A stretch of DNA of 64,000 nucleotides, from the NCBI GenBank assembly GCA_031826515.1, contig CP134536.1:2858501-2922500 (forward strand), written 5' to 3'. Position numbers and translations under genes: made by a program. The stretch comes from Flavobacteriaceae bacterium HL-DH10 (GTDB lineage Bacteria > Bacteroidota > Bacteroidia > Flavobacteriales > Flavobacteriaceae). The notes beneath the pieces were generated by a model. The model saw nothing but the letters and a program-made list of their open reading frames with translations. It made no database searches and was not told where the DNA came from. Of this stretch, positions 9,482 through 17,851 are shown piece by piece (position 1 is the first letter of the stretch; each line of letters opens with the position of its first letter).

Positions 9482-9971
9482 TAGTTTTTTGTTCTAAATA
9501 TCTATTAATTATTCTATCGGCATCTGCTTGTTTTTGAGTGCCAATTAAAATTTTTTTACCAGTATGTAATATTAATTGTATCCCGATATTTCCTTTTACA
9601 TTAATAGCAATACCTTTATTTTTATTCAAAAAATTTCCTGATTTTAAACCCCAACCACCGTATTCTGTTAAAGCTTTATATGTTCTGGTTTTAGCATGTT
9701 TTATATCGTTCCAAAATATAGTTTTCATTCTAAAATGAAAAGGAAAAAATTGATAATGTATGCCAACATCGTCCATTCTAGTTTTTAATTTGAAGATAAA
9801 TATTACCCCTGTCGTGATTAAAACTATGCCCATAGGAATTATATATTCAAATAAGTTTCTGTTATTTATATAGGCTTTAGTAATAATAACTATAGAAAAT
9901 ACAGATGTAATAATCATTAATATGATTAACCAAGGTTGTGTAAATCTCTGTTCTTCTTTAAAAATTCTCAT
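9474..9971 (-). CDS. Membrane protein with two helices and a PH-like C-terminal domain
   Basis: A 165-residue protein with two predicted membrane helices (about residues 14-32 and 42-60), then a soluble beta-rich region that includes a DVGIHYQFFPF segment, WGLKSG and HTGKKILIGTQ. The last phrase resembles bacterial PH-like domains, where such a strand precedes the C-terminal helix (QADADRIINRYLE). No specific family is recognised with confidence. It lies 2 bp downstream of the SPFH gene and overlaps the ribbon-helix-helix gene, so the three form an operon. Confidence 0.55.
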   Translation of the reverse strand: MRIFKEEQRFTQPWLIILMIITSVFSIVIITKAYINNRNLFEYIIPMGIVLITTGVIFIFKLKTRMDDVGIHYQFFPFHFRMKTIFWNDIKHAKTRTYKALTEYGGWGLKSGNFLNKNKGIAINVKGNIGIQLILHTGKKILIGTQKQADADRIINRYLEQKTNG

Positions 9972-9973
9972 TT

Positions 9974-10834
9974 TTATTGATTTAAGGTTCCAGTATTTAA
10001 AACAGGAGAAGCGTCCTTATCACCACAAAGTATAACCATAAGGTTACTAACCATTGCCGCTTTTCTCTCATCATCTAAATCTACAATTTGCTTTTTTCCT
10101 AATTCTTCAAGAGCCATTTCAACCATGCTAACGGCACCTTCAACTATTTTATGTCTTGCAGCGACAATAGCTGTTGCTTGTTGTCTTTTTAACATGGCAT
10201 TTGCAATTTCCTGAGCATAAGCTAAATATCCTATTCTAGCTTCTAAAACTTCAATACCAGCGATAGATAAGCGTTCATCTATTTCTTTTTCAAGAGCTTC
10301 GCTAACTTCGTTTACACTCGATCTTAGCGTGATATCTTCTGTATGTCCTTCATCAGCGAAATTATCATACGGATACATACTTGCTAATTTACGTACAGCA
10401 GCATCAGTTTGTACACGTACAAAGTTTTCAAAATTATCTACATCAAAAGCAGCTTTATAAGTGTCTTTAACTCTCCAGACCAAAATGGTACTAATCATAA
10501 TTGGATTTCCTAATTTATCATTTACTTTTAACCGCTCACTATCGAAGTTGCTAGCACGCAAAGAAATCTTCTTTTTTGTGTAAAATGGTATAACCCAATA
10601 GAAACCATTCTTATTAATTGTGCCAACATATTTTCCAAATAAGAGTAATATTCTAGAATTGTTTGGTTGCACCATAATGAATCCTGCGGAAATAAGAATA
10701 GCTATAAATACAGGAATAATAAAGAAAAAACTTTTAGTTATAAAGATTGTGGTAATGCTGCCGAAAAACATTATAATAAAAATGAATAGCATAAAGTATC
10801 CGTTTGCTGGTGTAATTATTTTTTCTTGTTCCAT
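9974..10834 (-). CDS. SPFH/Band 7 domain protein
   Basis: A 286-residue protein with N-terminal hydrophobic segments (about residues 12-55), an SPFH domain (about 60-220; KYVGTINKNGFYWVIPF, SERLKVNDKLGNPI, AAFDVDNFENFV) and a helical C terminus (EIANAMLKRQQATAIVAARH). Relatives such as stomatins form membrane-bound oligomers that organise lipids or modulate membrane proteases. It is the first gene of an operon with the two-helix PH-like gene and the ribbon-helix-helix gene. A pair of 8-bp palindromes lies just upstream. Confidence 0.9.
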   Translation of the reverse strand: MEQEKIITPANGYFMLFIFIIMFFGSITTIFITKSFFFIIPVFIAILISAGFIMVQPNNSRILLLFGKYVGTINKNGFYWVIPFYTKKKISLRASNFDSERLKVNDKLGNPIMISTILVWRVKDTYKAAFDVDNFENFVRVQTDAAVRKLASMYPYDNFADEGHTEDITLRSSVNEVSEALEKEIDERLSIAGIEVLEARIGYLAYAQEIANAMLKRQQATAIVAARHKIVEGAVSMVEMALEELGKKQIVDLDDERKAAMVSNLMVILCGDKDASPVLNTGTLNQ

Positions 10835-10853
10835 GATTTTATGATTGTTTAAG

Positions 10854-10872
10854 TGATATCATTTTGATATCA
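10854..10872. promoter_or_regulatory. Paired TGATATCA palindromes upstream of the SPFH operon
   Basis: The 8-bp palindrome TGATATCA occurs twice, at 10854-10861 and 10865-10872, separated by 3 bp, so the centres are 11 bp apart (about one helical turn). It lies 20 bp upstream of the SPFH start. Ribbon-helix-helix repressors often bind such tandem short sites and repress their own operon. Because that operon ends in an RHH gene, autoregulation is a plausible inference. Confidence 0.45.
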
Positions 10873-11037
10873 TAAAGATATGACTAAATTTTTTATTTTT
10901 TATAAATTTTTATTGTTTTTTATAATGTGAGATGTAAATATTGGGCATAGCAGTTTGACCATTAGACTTAATATATAAGGGTAATGGTATTTATAAATAA
11001 GAAAATAGTTGTAATGGAAATAGAAAGGTCTTAGACT

Positions 11038-11778
11038 TTAATCCCGAATTTTCTTTTTACGAAGTTCAAAATTCTGTCCTAAATACACTTTACGCACCAT
11101 TTCATCGTTAGCTAAATCTTCAGGTTCACCAGCTTTTAGAATACTACCTTCAAACATAAGATAAGTTCTATCGGTAATAGCAAGGGTTTCTTGAACGTTG
11201 TGGTCGGTTATAAGAATACCAATGTTCTTTTTAGTAAGTTGTGCTACAATACGCTGTATGTCTTCAACTGCAACGGGGTCAACACCTGCAAAAGGCTCAT
11301 CAAGTAAAATAAAATTAGGATCGGTTGCTAAGGCACGAGCAATTTCGGTACGTCGACGCTCACCACCCGACAATAAATCGCCACGACTTTTTCGAATATG
11401 ACCTAAACCAAACTCTTCAATAAGCGATTCCATTTTATGATGTTGCTCTTTTTTACTTAGTTTAGTAAGTTGTAGCACGCTTAAAATATTATCTTCAATA
11501 CTTAATTTTCTAAAAACGGAGGCTTCTTGAGCTAAATAACCAATACCATTTTGCGCACGTTTGTACATCGGGTATTTTGTTATTTCAGTATTATCTAAAA
11601 AAATATGACCGCCATTAGGTTTAATTAATCCAACAATCATGTAAAAAGAGGTAGTTTTTCCAGCACCATTAGGTCCTAAAAGACCAACAATTTCGCCTTG
11701 CTTTACTTCAAGAGAAACATCTTTTACTACTTTTCGTCCGCTGTAGGACTTCATTAAATTTTCGGCTCTTAAAATCAT
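11038..11778 (-). CDS. lptB: LPS export ABC transporter ATP-binding protein LptB
   Basis: A 246-residue ATPase with Walker [10 protein letters not shown] (about residues 35-43), Q-loop region [12 protein letters not shown], signature [15 protein letters not shown], Walker [14 protein letters not shown] and switch histidine in [10 protein letters not shown]. The C-terminal GQNFELRKK is typical of LptB. It powers extraction of lipopolysaccharide from the inner membrane with LptFG, which are not in the window. It follows tatC by 58 bp on the same strand; the lptB-tatC-kdsD neighbourhood links it to LPS supply. Confidence 0.95.
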   Translation of the reverse strand: MILRAENLMKSYSGRKVVKDVSLEVKQGEIVGLLGPNGAGKTTSFYMIVGLIKPNGGHIFLDNTEITKYPMYKRAQNGIGYLAQEASVFRKLSIEDNILSVLQLTKLSKKEQHHKMESLIEEFGLGHIRKSRGDLLSGGERRRTEIARALATDPNFILLDEPFAGVDPVAVEDIQRIVAQLTKKNIGILITDHNVQETLAITDRTYLMFEGSILKAGEPEDLANDEMVRKVYLGQNFELRKKKIRD

Positions 11779-11836
11779 ATTTTATATACTGAACGCTAAA
11801 AATAGTAAAATCATATACACTATTATAGCAAGGTGT

Positions 11837-12664
11837 TTAATTTATGGTTTGTTTTTCTTTTCTTTTTTGATTTCTAATAACAACTTTTGAAATATAAATA
11901 CTTACCTGATATAGAATAAGAATAGGTATAGCTACAATAATTTGACTTGCAATATCTGGAGGTGTAATTATAGCTGATAATATTAATACAATGACAAGCG
12001 CATACTTTCTATATTTTTTAAGGAATTCTGGTGTTACCAATCCTATTTTAGTTAAAAAATAAATAATAATAGGTAACTCGAAAATTAAACCAGAAGCTAA
12101 AACAGAAGCTCTTACTAATCCAATAAGAGAACTGATATCTATTTGATTATCGACTTTAGAAGAGATGCTATAATTTGCTAAAAAGTTGATAGAAAGTGGT
12201 GTGATGATGTAATAGCCAAATAAAGCACCTAAAAAAAACAGTATAGAACAAATAATGATGAAGCCACGCGAATGTTTTCGTTCGCTTTTATGTAAGCCAG
12301 GGCTTATAAATTTCCATAGTTGATAAATAATATAAGGAAATGAAATAATAAAACCACCTAAAATAGCCGTCCAGATATCTGCAGAAAACTGTCCTGCCAT
12401 GGTTCTGTTTTGAAGAATCATTGGCATTTCATTATTACAAAAAGAGGTTTCAACGTTTAAAAAACGTCCTGTTTTACATAAAAACTCATAAGTTGGGAAA
12501 TCCATCTCTAATGGTGCGAAAATAATAGCATCAAAAACAAATCTGCTAAAAATGAAGGCAAGAGAAGCAACAATAATAATTGCAGAACATATTCTAATTA
12601 AATGCCAACGTAAATCTTCAAGATGATCTAAAAAAGACATCTCATTTATATCTTTTTTCGCCAT
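11837..12664 (-). CDS. tatC: Sec-independent translocase subunit TatC
   Basis: A 275-residue protein with six membrane helices. The cytoplasmic N terminus carries MSFLDHLEDLRWHLIR, the conserved TatC segment with its HLEELR-like motif that recognises twin-arginine signals. The family exports folded proteins across the inner membrane with TatA. A periplasmic loop before helix 2 contains two Cys residues (FLCKTGRFLNVETSFCNN). It overlaps kdsD by 1 bp (TAATG). A Tat-type signal is carried by the 43884-44795 product in this window. Confidence 0.95.
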   Translation of the reverse strand: MAKKDINEMSFLDHLEDLRWHLIRICSAIIIVASLAFIFSRFVFDAIIFAPLEMDFPTYEFLCKTGRFLNVETSFCNNEMPMILQNRTMAGQFSADIWTAILGGFIISFPYIIYQLWKFISPGLHKSERKHSRGFIIICSILFFLGALFGYYIITPLSINFLANYSISSKVDNQIDISSLIGLVRASVLASGLIFELPIIIYFLTKIGLVTPEFLKKYRKYALVIVLILSAIITPPDIASQIIVAIPILILYQVSIYISKVVIRNQKRKEKQTIN

Positions 12665-13629
12665 TATATAATACCTTCTTTTATTAAATCGTGTAGGTGT
12701 ACAACACCAGTATATGTTCCGTTTTCTTCAACTAAAATCTGAGAAATATCATGGGCTTCCATAATTTCTAATGCATCAACAGCCATAGAATTACCTTCAA
12801 TACGTTTTGGGTTTGCACTCATAATATCTTTAGCAGATAGTTTAGAGAAATCATCAACTTTAGTTAACATTCTACGTAAATCACCATCAGTTATAATACC
12901 AATAATTTTTTGGTCCTCAATAACAGCAGTAACACCAAGTCTTTTTTTAGTGATTTCTATTATTACCTCTTTAATACTGGTATCTAGGCTAACATTTGGT
13001 TTTTCATTTACAGAAGAAATATCTTTAACTCTTAAGTATAGTTTTTTTCCTAATGCGCCGCCTGGGTGATATTTTGCAAAATCGTTACTAGAAAAACCCC
13101 GTAAATCTAATAAGCAAACCGCAAGTGCATCGCCAATAACTAATTGTGCTGTAGTACTTGTAGTTGGGGCTAAATTATTGGGGCAAGCTTCTTTTTCAAC
13201 ATAAGAATTTAAAATAAAATGAGCTTCTTCACCAAGAAAAGATTTTGAATTACCAGTAATGGCAATAATTTTATTGTTAGCTCTTTTTATTAAAGGGATG
13301 AGTACTTTTATTTCTGGTGTATTACCACTATTCGATATACAAACAACAATATCGTCTTTAAGAATAAGTCCTAAATCTCCATGAATAGCTTCGGCGGCAT
13401 GCATAAAAACAGAAGGTGTCCCCGTTGAATTTAAGGTGGCAACAATTTTATTAGCAATAATGGCACTTTTACCAATACCAGTAATTATAACACGTCCTTT
13501 AGAATTGTAAATAAGATTTACGGCATCTGAAAAATCATCATTTACTAAATTAGATAAATTAGAAATGGCTTTACTTTCCATTTCGATAGTTTGTTTAGCG
13601 ATTTTAATAATGGAATTTTTGCTGCTCAA
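12664..13629 (-). CDS. kdsD: KpsF/GutQ-family arabinose-5-phosphate isomerase
   Basis: A 321-residue protein with an N-terminal SIS domain (about residues 35-170; GRVIITGIGKSAIIANK, HAAEAIHGDLG, CISNSGNTPE) and two C-terminal CBS domains (about 200-320; ITDGDLRRML and GVVHLHDLIKEG). The family interconverts ribulose 5-phosphate and arabinose 5-phosphate, the first step toward Kdo of LPS. It is the first gene of the kdsD-tatC-lptB group and is divergent from recQ, with a strong dyad in the shared promoter region. Confidence 0.92.
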   Translation of the reverse strand: MSSKNSIIKIAKQTIEMESKAISNLSNLVNDDFSDAVNLIYNSKGRVIITGIGKSAIIANKIVATLNSTGTPSVFMHAAEAIHGDLGLILKDDIVVCISNSGNTPEIKVLIPLIKRANNKIIAITGNSKSFLGEEAHFILNSYVEKEACPNNLAPTTSTTAQLVIGDALAVCLLDLRGFSSNDFAKYHPGGALGKKLYLRVKDISSVNEKPNVSLDTSIKEVIIEITKKRLGVTAVIEDQKIIGIITDGDLRRMLTKVDDFSKLSAKDIMSANPKRIEGNSMAVDALEIMEAHDISQILVEENGTYTGVVHLHDLIKEGII

Positions 13630-13715
13630 AATTTATTATTTTATAATTGTTGGTGCATTTAAAGATTTTATTATCTTTAAATGTTATTCAAATTAAATTT
13701 TTATTGTAATTTGAA

Positions 13716-13739
13716 TTTTCGTTACAAAACTAACGAAAA
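13716..13739. promoter_or_regulatory. Perfect 9-bp dyad TTTTCGTTA-N6-TAACGAAAA between kdsD and recQ
   Basis: TTTTCGTTA (13716-13724) and TAACGAAAA (13731-13739) are exact reverse complements around the 6-bp spacer CAAAAC. A Bacteroidota -7 motif for kdsD (TAGTTTTG, minus strand, 13732-13725) overlaps the dyad centre. A protein bound here could block the kdsD promoter. There is no downstream T-run, so a terminator role is unlikely. The regulator is unknown. Confidence 0.5.
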
Positions 13740-13835
13740 AAATATGAGGGTTCTCGAAATATACTATTAAATTAATTATTGAAAATTGATTTATTATGGT
13801 GTATTAAACTGGTGAAAATAAATTTTATAAAATTC

Positions 13836-16040
13836 ATGTCAATAGCAAAAAGTGATTTGCATTCTGCATTAAAAAAATATTTTGGATTCAACAAATTCAA
13901 AGGTCTTCAAGAAGGTGTCGTTGAAAGTATCATGTCTAAGAATCATACGTTTGTAATTATGCCGACAGGCGGTGGTAAGTCACTCTGTTATCAATTACCA
14001 GCATTAATGCAAGAAGGTACAGCCATTGTTGTCTCTCCTTTAATAGCGTTAATGAAAAATCAAGTAGATGCGATTAGAGGTATTTCAAAAGAGGAAGGTA
14101 TCGCACATGTATTAAATTCTTCATTAAATAAAACAGAAGTAAAACGTGTAAAAGAAGATATTGTAAACGGCGTAACAAAGTTACTTTATGTAGCTCCAGA
14201 ATCGCTTACAAAAGAAGAGAATGTTGAGTTTCTACGCTCTGTAAAAGTATCTTTTTTAGCTATTGATGAAGCACACTGTATTAGTGAGTGGGGGCATGAT
14301 TTTAGACCAGAATACAGAAATTTACGTCATATTATAAAACGTATTGGCGATAATATCCCTATCATAGGATTAACAGCGACAGCAACGCCTAAGGTACAGG
14401 AAGATATTATAAAGAACTTGGGTATCACAGGAGCTAAAACATTTAAAGCTTCTTTTAATAGACCTAATTTGTACTATGAGGTACGCCCTAAAACAAAAAA
14501 TGTTGATGTCGATATTATTCGTTTTGTAAAACAAAATGAAGGTAAATCGGGTATTGTTTATTGTTTAAGCCGAAAACGTGTTGAAGAACTAGCACAAGTA
14601 TTACAAGTTAATGGCGTAAAAGCAGTACCGTATCATGCAGGATTAGATGCTAAAACAAGATCAAGTCATCAAGATAAATTTCTTATGGAAGATGTAGATG
14701 TTGTGGTTGCTACCATAGCATTTGGAATGGGTATAGATAAACCCGATGTTAGGTTTGTAATTCACCATGATATTCCAAAAAGTATAGAGAGTTATTACCA
14801 AGAAACAGGAAGAGCAGGTCGAGATGGAGGCGAAGGTCATTGTTTAGCGTATTATGCATATAAGGATATTGAAAAGTTGGAAAAATTCATGTCTGGAAAA
14901 CCTGTTGCAGAACAGGAAATAGGACAAGCCTTATTGCAAGAAGTTGTTGCATTTGCCGAGACATCAATATCTAGGCGTAAATTTATTTTACATTATTTTG
15001 GCGAAGAGTTTGATAATGAAACAGGAGAAGGTGGTGATATGGATGATAATGTTCGGTATCCAAAAAAACAAACTGAAGCTAAAGACGATGCGAAACTGTT
15101 GTTAGAAACGATTCAAAATACGAATGAAAAATATAAATCTAAAGATTTAGTTAGCGTTATTGTAGGAAAAGAAAATGCGTTAATTAATTCTCACAGAACG
15201 AATGAACAACCTTTTTTCGGAAAAGGTAAGGAGAAAGATAATAAATATTGGATGGCACTTTTAAGGCAATTATTGGTTGCTGGTTATCTAAAAAAAGATA
15301 TAGAAACATACGGTGTTATTAAGTTGAATGCCTCTGGAAAAGACTTTATAAATAACCCTCAGTCGTTTATGATGACTGAAGATCATATTTTTGAAGGCGA
15401 ACAAGAAGATGGATCTATTATTACAGCCTCTAAAGGAAGCGGTGCAGTTGCCGATGAAGTTTTAATGGGAATGCTTAAAGATTTGCGTAAAAAGAATGCT
15501 AAAAAATTAGGCGTGCCACCATTTGTTATTTTTCAAGATCCTTCATTAGAAGATATGGCATTAAAGTATCCAATTAGCCTTTCAGAATTAGCTAATGTAC
15601 ATGGAGTTGGTGATGGTAAAGCAAAAAAATATGGTAAAGATTTTGTTGCGTTAATTTCTAATTATGTTGATGAAAATGATATTATTCGTCCAGATGATTT
15701 AGTTGTAAAATCTACAGGAAGTAATTCTGCTAATAAATTATATATCATTCAAAATATTGATAGAAAATTACCTTTAGATGATATTGCGTCTTCTAAAGGC
15801 ATGTCTATGGAAGATTTTATAAAAGAAATGGAAGCTATTGTTTATTCTGGCACGAAGCTAAATATCGATTATTGGATTCACGATATTTTAGATGAAGATC
15901 AGCAAGAAGAAATTCATGATTATTTTATGGAGTCTGAATCTGATAGTATTGAAGCTGCTATTGAAGAATTTGATGGAGATTATGACGAGGACGAACTTCG
16001 TTTATACCGTATCAAGTTTATTAGTGAAGTAGCAAACTAA
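13836..16040 (+). CDS. recQ: ATP-dependent DNA helicase RecQ, lacking the RQC zinc cysteines
   Basis: The chosen start MSIAKSDLHSALKKYFG gives 734 residues; an ATG at 13779 would add a 19-residue tail unlike the family. Helicase motifs are clear: MPTGGGKSLCYQLP (motif I), DEAHCISEWGHDFRPEYR (motif II plus aromatic loop), QETGRAGRDG (motif VI). The C terminus has winged-helix and HRDC-like regions (ANVHGVGDGKAKKYG). Where most RecQ proteins have a four-Cys zinc module after HYFGEEF, this one has an acidic, Cys-free stretch (ETGEGGDMDDN). It unwinds DNA 3' to 5' in recombination and fork repair. Confidence 0.93.
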   Translation: MSIAKSDLHSALKKYFGFNKFKGLQEGVVESIMSKNHTFVIMPTGGGKSLCYQLPALMQEGTAIVVSPLIALMKNQVDAIRGISKEEGIAHVLNSSLNKTEVKRVKEDIVNGVTKLLYVAPESLTKEENVEFLRSVKVSFLAIDEAHCISEWGHDFRPEYRNLRHIIKRIGDNIPIIGLTATATPKVQEDIIKNLGITGAKTFKASFNRPNLYYEVRPKTKNVDVDIIRFVKQNEGKSGIVYCLSRKRVEELAQVLQVNGVKAVPYHAGLDAKTRSSHQDKFLMEDVDVVVATIAFGMGIDKPDVRFVIHHDIPKSIESYYQETGRAGRDGGEGHCLAYYAYKDIEKLEKFMSGKPVAEQEIGQALLQEVVAFAETSISRRKFILHYFGEEFDNETGEGGDMDDNVRYPKKQTEAKDDAKLLLETIQNTNEKYKSKDLVSVIVGKENALINSHRTNEQPFFGKGKEKDNKYWMALLRQLLVAGYLKKDIETYGVIKLNASGKDFINNPQSFMMTEDHIFEGEQEDGSIITASKGSGAVADEVLMGMLKDLRKKNAKKLGVPPFVIFQDPSLEDMALKYPISLSELANVHGVGDGKAKKYGKDFVALISNYVDENDIIRPDDLVVKSTGSNSANKLYIIQNIDRKLPLDDIASSKGMSMEDFIKEMEAIVYSGTKLNIDYWIHDILDEDQQEEIHDYFMESESDSIEAAIEEFDGDYDEDELRLYRIKFISEVAN

Positions 16041-16054
16041 TTACGTTGTAATTT

Positions 16055-16260
16055 GGGCGTTACCTTATTGGGGCGAGATTTTTACTATATTTTTTGTTTT
16101 TTTTTGTCATTCCTGCGCAGGCAGGAATCTATTAACATCGTAAGTGTATATTTTAAAAGTTCGGGATGCTTTAAGAAAAACTAAAGGAAGCCATTACAAA
16201 TGCTTTGCATTCATGATTTCATTAATATAAGACATTAACCAATGAATACTCCCTAACGCA
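16055..16260. repeat. Probable dispersed intergenic repeat bounded by GGGCGTTA and CCCTAACGC
   Basis: Downstream of recQ, a non-coding stretch begins GGGCGTTACC and ends CCCTAACGCA; the ends are partly complementary. A hairpin of the GTCATTCC family is nested inside it. From memory, similar GGGCGTT...CCCTAACGC units occur between genes in many Flavobacteriaceae, but this cannot be checked here. No ORF, terminator or RNA gene is evident in the stretch. Confidence 0.35.
16106..16130. repeat. GTCATTCC-family hairpin, copy 1
   Basis: GTCATTCCTGCGCAGGCAGGAATCT contains a perfect 8-bp stem ATTCCTGC/GCAGGAAT (16109-16116 and 16121-16128) with a 4-nt loop. Three more copies with different but complementary stem bases are at 20202, 29467 and 33645. 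Confidence 0.65.
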
Positions 16261-16313
16261 TTTATTTGCTAGCTTATTTTTTTATCAAAATGTAGCCTTG
16301 TTTTGAGAGATTC

Positions 16314-16446
16314 GTTTAACGTTTATGTATAAGGAAAGTTGCGTGTTTGTGTGCGAGGATTTTCCGAAGGAAAATCAGAAGCAAGCAAACGAGCAACTGA
16401 CATTGGTTTAGCTAAAACTAGCAATTTTTTTTATACAGTGTTAGCC
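16314..16446. repeat. Long attC-like hairpin element, locus A
   Basis: This 133-bp element starts GTTTAAC (16314-16320) and ends GTTAGCC (16440-16446). Read inward, its arms pair: GTTGCGTGTTTGTGTGC pairs imperfectly with GCAAGCAAACGAGCAAC, around a perfect hairpin GATTTTCC-GAA-GGAAAATC (16358-16376). A copy about 90 percent identical by eye lies at 58159-58289. The 7-bp ends resemble integron core sites (RYYYAAC and GTTRRRY). It contains no ORF. Confidence 0.65.
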
Positions 16447-16674
16447 AACGTTATTTATAATAATCAATTTCCCTAATTACAATTTCTACTGGCTTATTAT
16501 TTTTAAATTGTTTCATTGTAATCCAATTATTCTTACTGTCATAAGTGTAAATATTTTCCAATGTTACTTTATTATTTTCTATTTCTTTGATTTTATTATT
16601 GTACTTATCTGTAAGCTCCCCCAAAAACCGAACTGTTTAAAAGTGTAAAATAATTATTAATTTTAAACAGTATT

Positions 16675-16941
16675 ATGAGAAAAAGTAAATTTAGTCCGCA
16701 ACAGATAGCAAAGATTTTAAAGGAGTTTGACACAGGCAAGAGTGTTGAACAGATTACGCGAGAACATGGCGTTAGTTCCTCTGCATTTTATAAATGGCGA
16801 GAACGATATGCTGGCATGAATGGCAAAGAGTTAAAACGGATCAAGGAGCTGGAAGACGAAAACCGTAAACTAAAACAGATGTATGCCACTTTAGCATTAG
16901 ACCATCAAATGGCCAAAGAGATCATTGAAAAAAAGTTTTGA
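16675..16941 (+). CDS. IS3-family transposase OrfA
   Basis: An 88-residue protein with an N-terminal helix-turn-helix ([16 protein letters not shown], then [16 protein letters not shown]) and a C-terminal leucine-zipper-like coil ([16 protein letters not shown]). It binds the IS ends. Near its 3' end the heptamer A AAA AAG (16929-16935) lies in the right phase for -1 ribosomal frameshifting into OrfB, giving the OrfAB transposase. Its stop overlaps the OrfB TTG start. Confidence 0.92.
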   Translation: MRKSKFSPQQIAKILKEFDTGKSVEQITREHGVSSSAFYKWRERYAGMNGKELKRIKELEDENRKLKQMYATLALDHQMAKEIIEKKF

Positions 16942-17804
16942 AGCCCTGCCTTAAACGCAGTATAAGTAAAGAACTTGCTCGTTACGGCATCAGTAGGGCG
17001 TGCCGTGTTTTGAATATGAGTAAAAGTGTTTATTATTACCAACCTTTAGCCAAAGATGATTCTGAGATTGAAAAAGCTTTACAAGAAAAGGCTGTCCAAC
17101 GACCTGAAGAGGGGTTTTGGAAAGCTTATGGTCGTTTGCGTGAAGAAGGTGAATTGTGGAATCATAAACGTGTCTATCGTGTTTATAAAGCATTAGGTCT
17201 TCCTTTAAGGCGAAAAGTCAAGAAACGCTTACCAGCAAGAATACTCGAACCCTTAGAAATACCTGTAGAACAAAATCACACATGGAGCATGGATTTTGTA
17301 ACCGACGTGTTGGAGAATAAAAGACGATTTAGAGCCTTTAATATCATTGATGATTATAATAGGGAGGCATTGCACATAGAAATAGACTTTTCATTAACGA
17401 GCAACCGCATTGTATGGGTGCTCAATCATTTGATAAATCGAAAAGGCAAACCAAAAAAAATAAGAATGGATAATGGTCCTGAATTTATAGCTAAGATTAC
17501 ATATGGATGGAGTACCATGCATAATATTGAATTTAAGTACATACAACCAGGTAAGCCTACTCAAAATGCTTTTATAGAACGATTCAATGGATCTTATCGA
17601 AGAGGGGTTCTTAATAAATATATCTTTGAGAACATAGACCAAGTCAGAGAACAAACACAAATATGGATGAAAGATTATAATCATCACAGGCCACATGATA
17701 GCTTAGGAAAAATATCACCAATAAAATATGCAAAACTTAATTCCAACAAGGCTAATAATATTAAACTTAAAAAGGATAACTTTATAGAAGTTTTGGAAAA
17801 TTAA
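16938..17804 (+). CDS. IS3-family transposase OrfB (DDE integrase domain)
   Basis: A 288-residue reading frame in the -1 phase relative to OrfA; as a separate protein it would start at TTG 16938. An HTH_21-like segment ([30 protein letters not shown]) precedes the rve catalytic core. The DDE residues are seen in [17 protein letters not shown] and [17 protein letters not shown]. It cuts and joins DNA in IS transposition, probably as an OrfAB fusion. The frame is intact, so the element may be active. Confidence 0.92.
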   Translation: MKPCLKRSISKELARYGISRACRVLNMSKSVYYYQPLAKDDSEIEKALQEKAVQRPEEGFWKAYGRLREEGELWNHKRVYRVYKALGLPLRRKVKKRLPARILEPLEIPVEQNHTWSMDFVTDVLENKRRFRAFNIIDDYNREALHIEIDFSLTSNRIVWVLNHLINRKGKPKKIRMDNGPEFIAKITYGWSTMHNIEFKYIQPGKPTQNAFIERFNGSYRRGVLNKYIFENIDQVREQTQIWMKDYNHHRPHDSLGKISPIKYAKLNSNKANNIKLKKDNFIEVLEN

Positions 17805-17851
17805 ACAGTTCTAAATAGGGGAAGCCTACATACTGTTTTTCATCTAATGTT

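Larger units (their letters stand above)
16610..17830 (+). mobile_element. IS3-family insertion sequence, about 1221 bp
   Basis: Imperfect terminal inverted repeats are visible: the left end begins TGTAAGCTCCCCC, and the right end read outward-in begins TGTAGGCTTCCCC; both continue to a shared GAACTGTTTAA. The tips are TG...CA, normal for IS3. Two overlapping transposase frames fill the element. No 3-5 bp target duplication is seen (left flank ...TTATC, right flank TACTG...). It interrupts a minus-strand cassette ORF. Confidence 0.85.
16451..17843 (-). pseudogene. Cassette ORF split and truncated by an IS3-family insertion
   Basis: On the minus strand an ATG at 17843, 8 bp inside the inner core GTTAGCC, begins MKNS and is cut by the IS at 17830. 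Beyond the IS, 16609-16451 encodes 52 residues ending WITMKQFKNNKPVEIVIREI, then DYYK and a stop 4 bp from the other inner core. The tail resembles C-termini of YD-repeat-like hypothetical proteins. Joining the two pieces directly gives a stop codon, so sequence was probably lost next to the IS. The tight fit of start and stop to the two cores is cassette-like. Confidence 0.5.

Noticed and set aside
13779-13835. N-terminal extension of RecQ
   Set aside because: The extra 19 residues are hydrophobic and unlike RecQ; the ATG at 13836 matches the family start.
17394-17696. 100-codon ORF antisense to the transposase
   Set aside because: Fully inside OrfB on the opposite strand, with no recognisable protein features; a shadow ORF.
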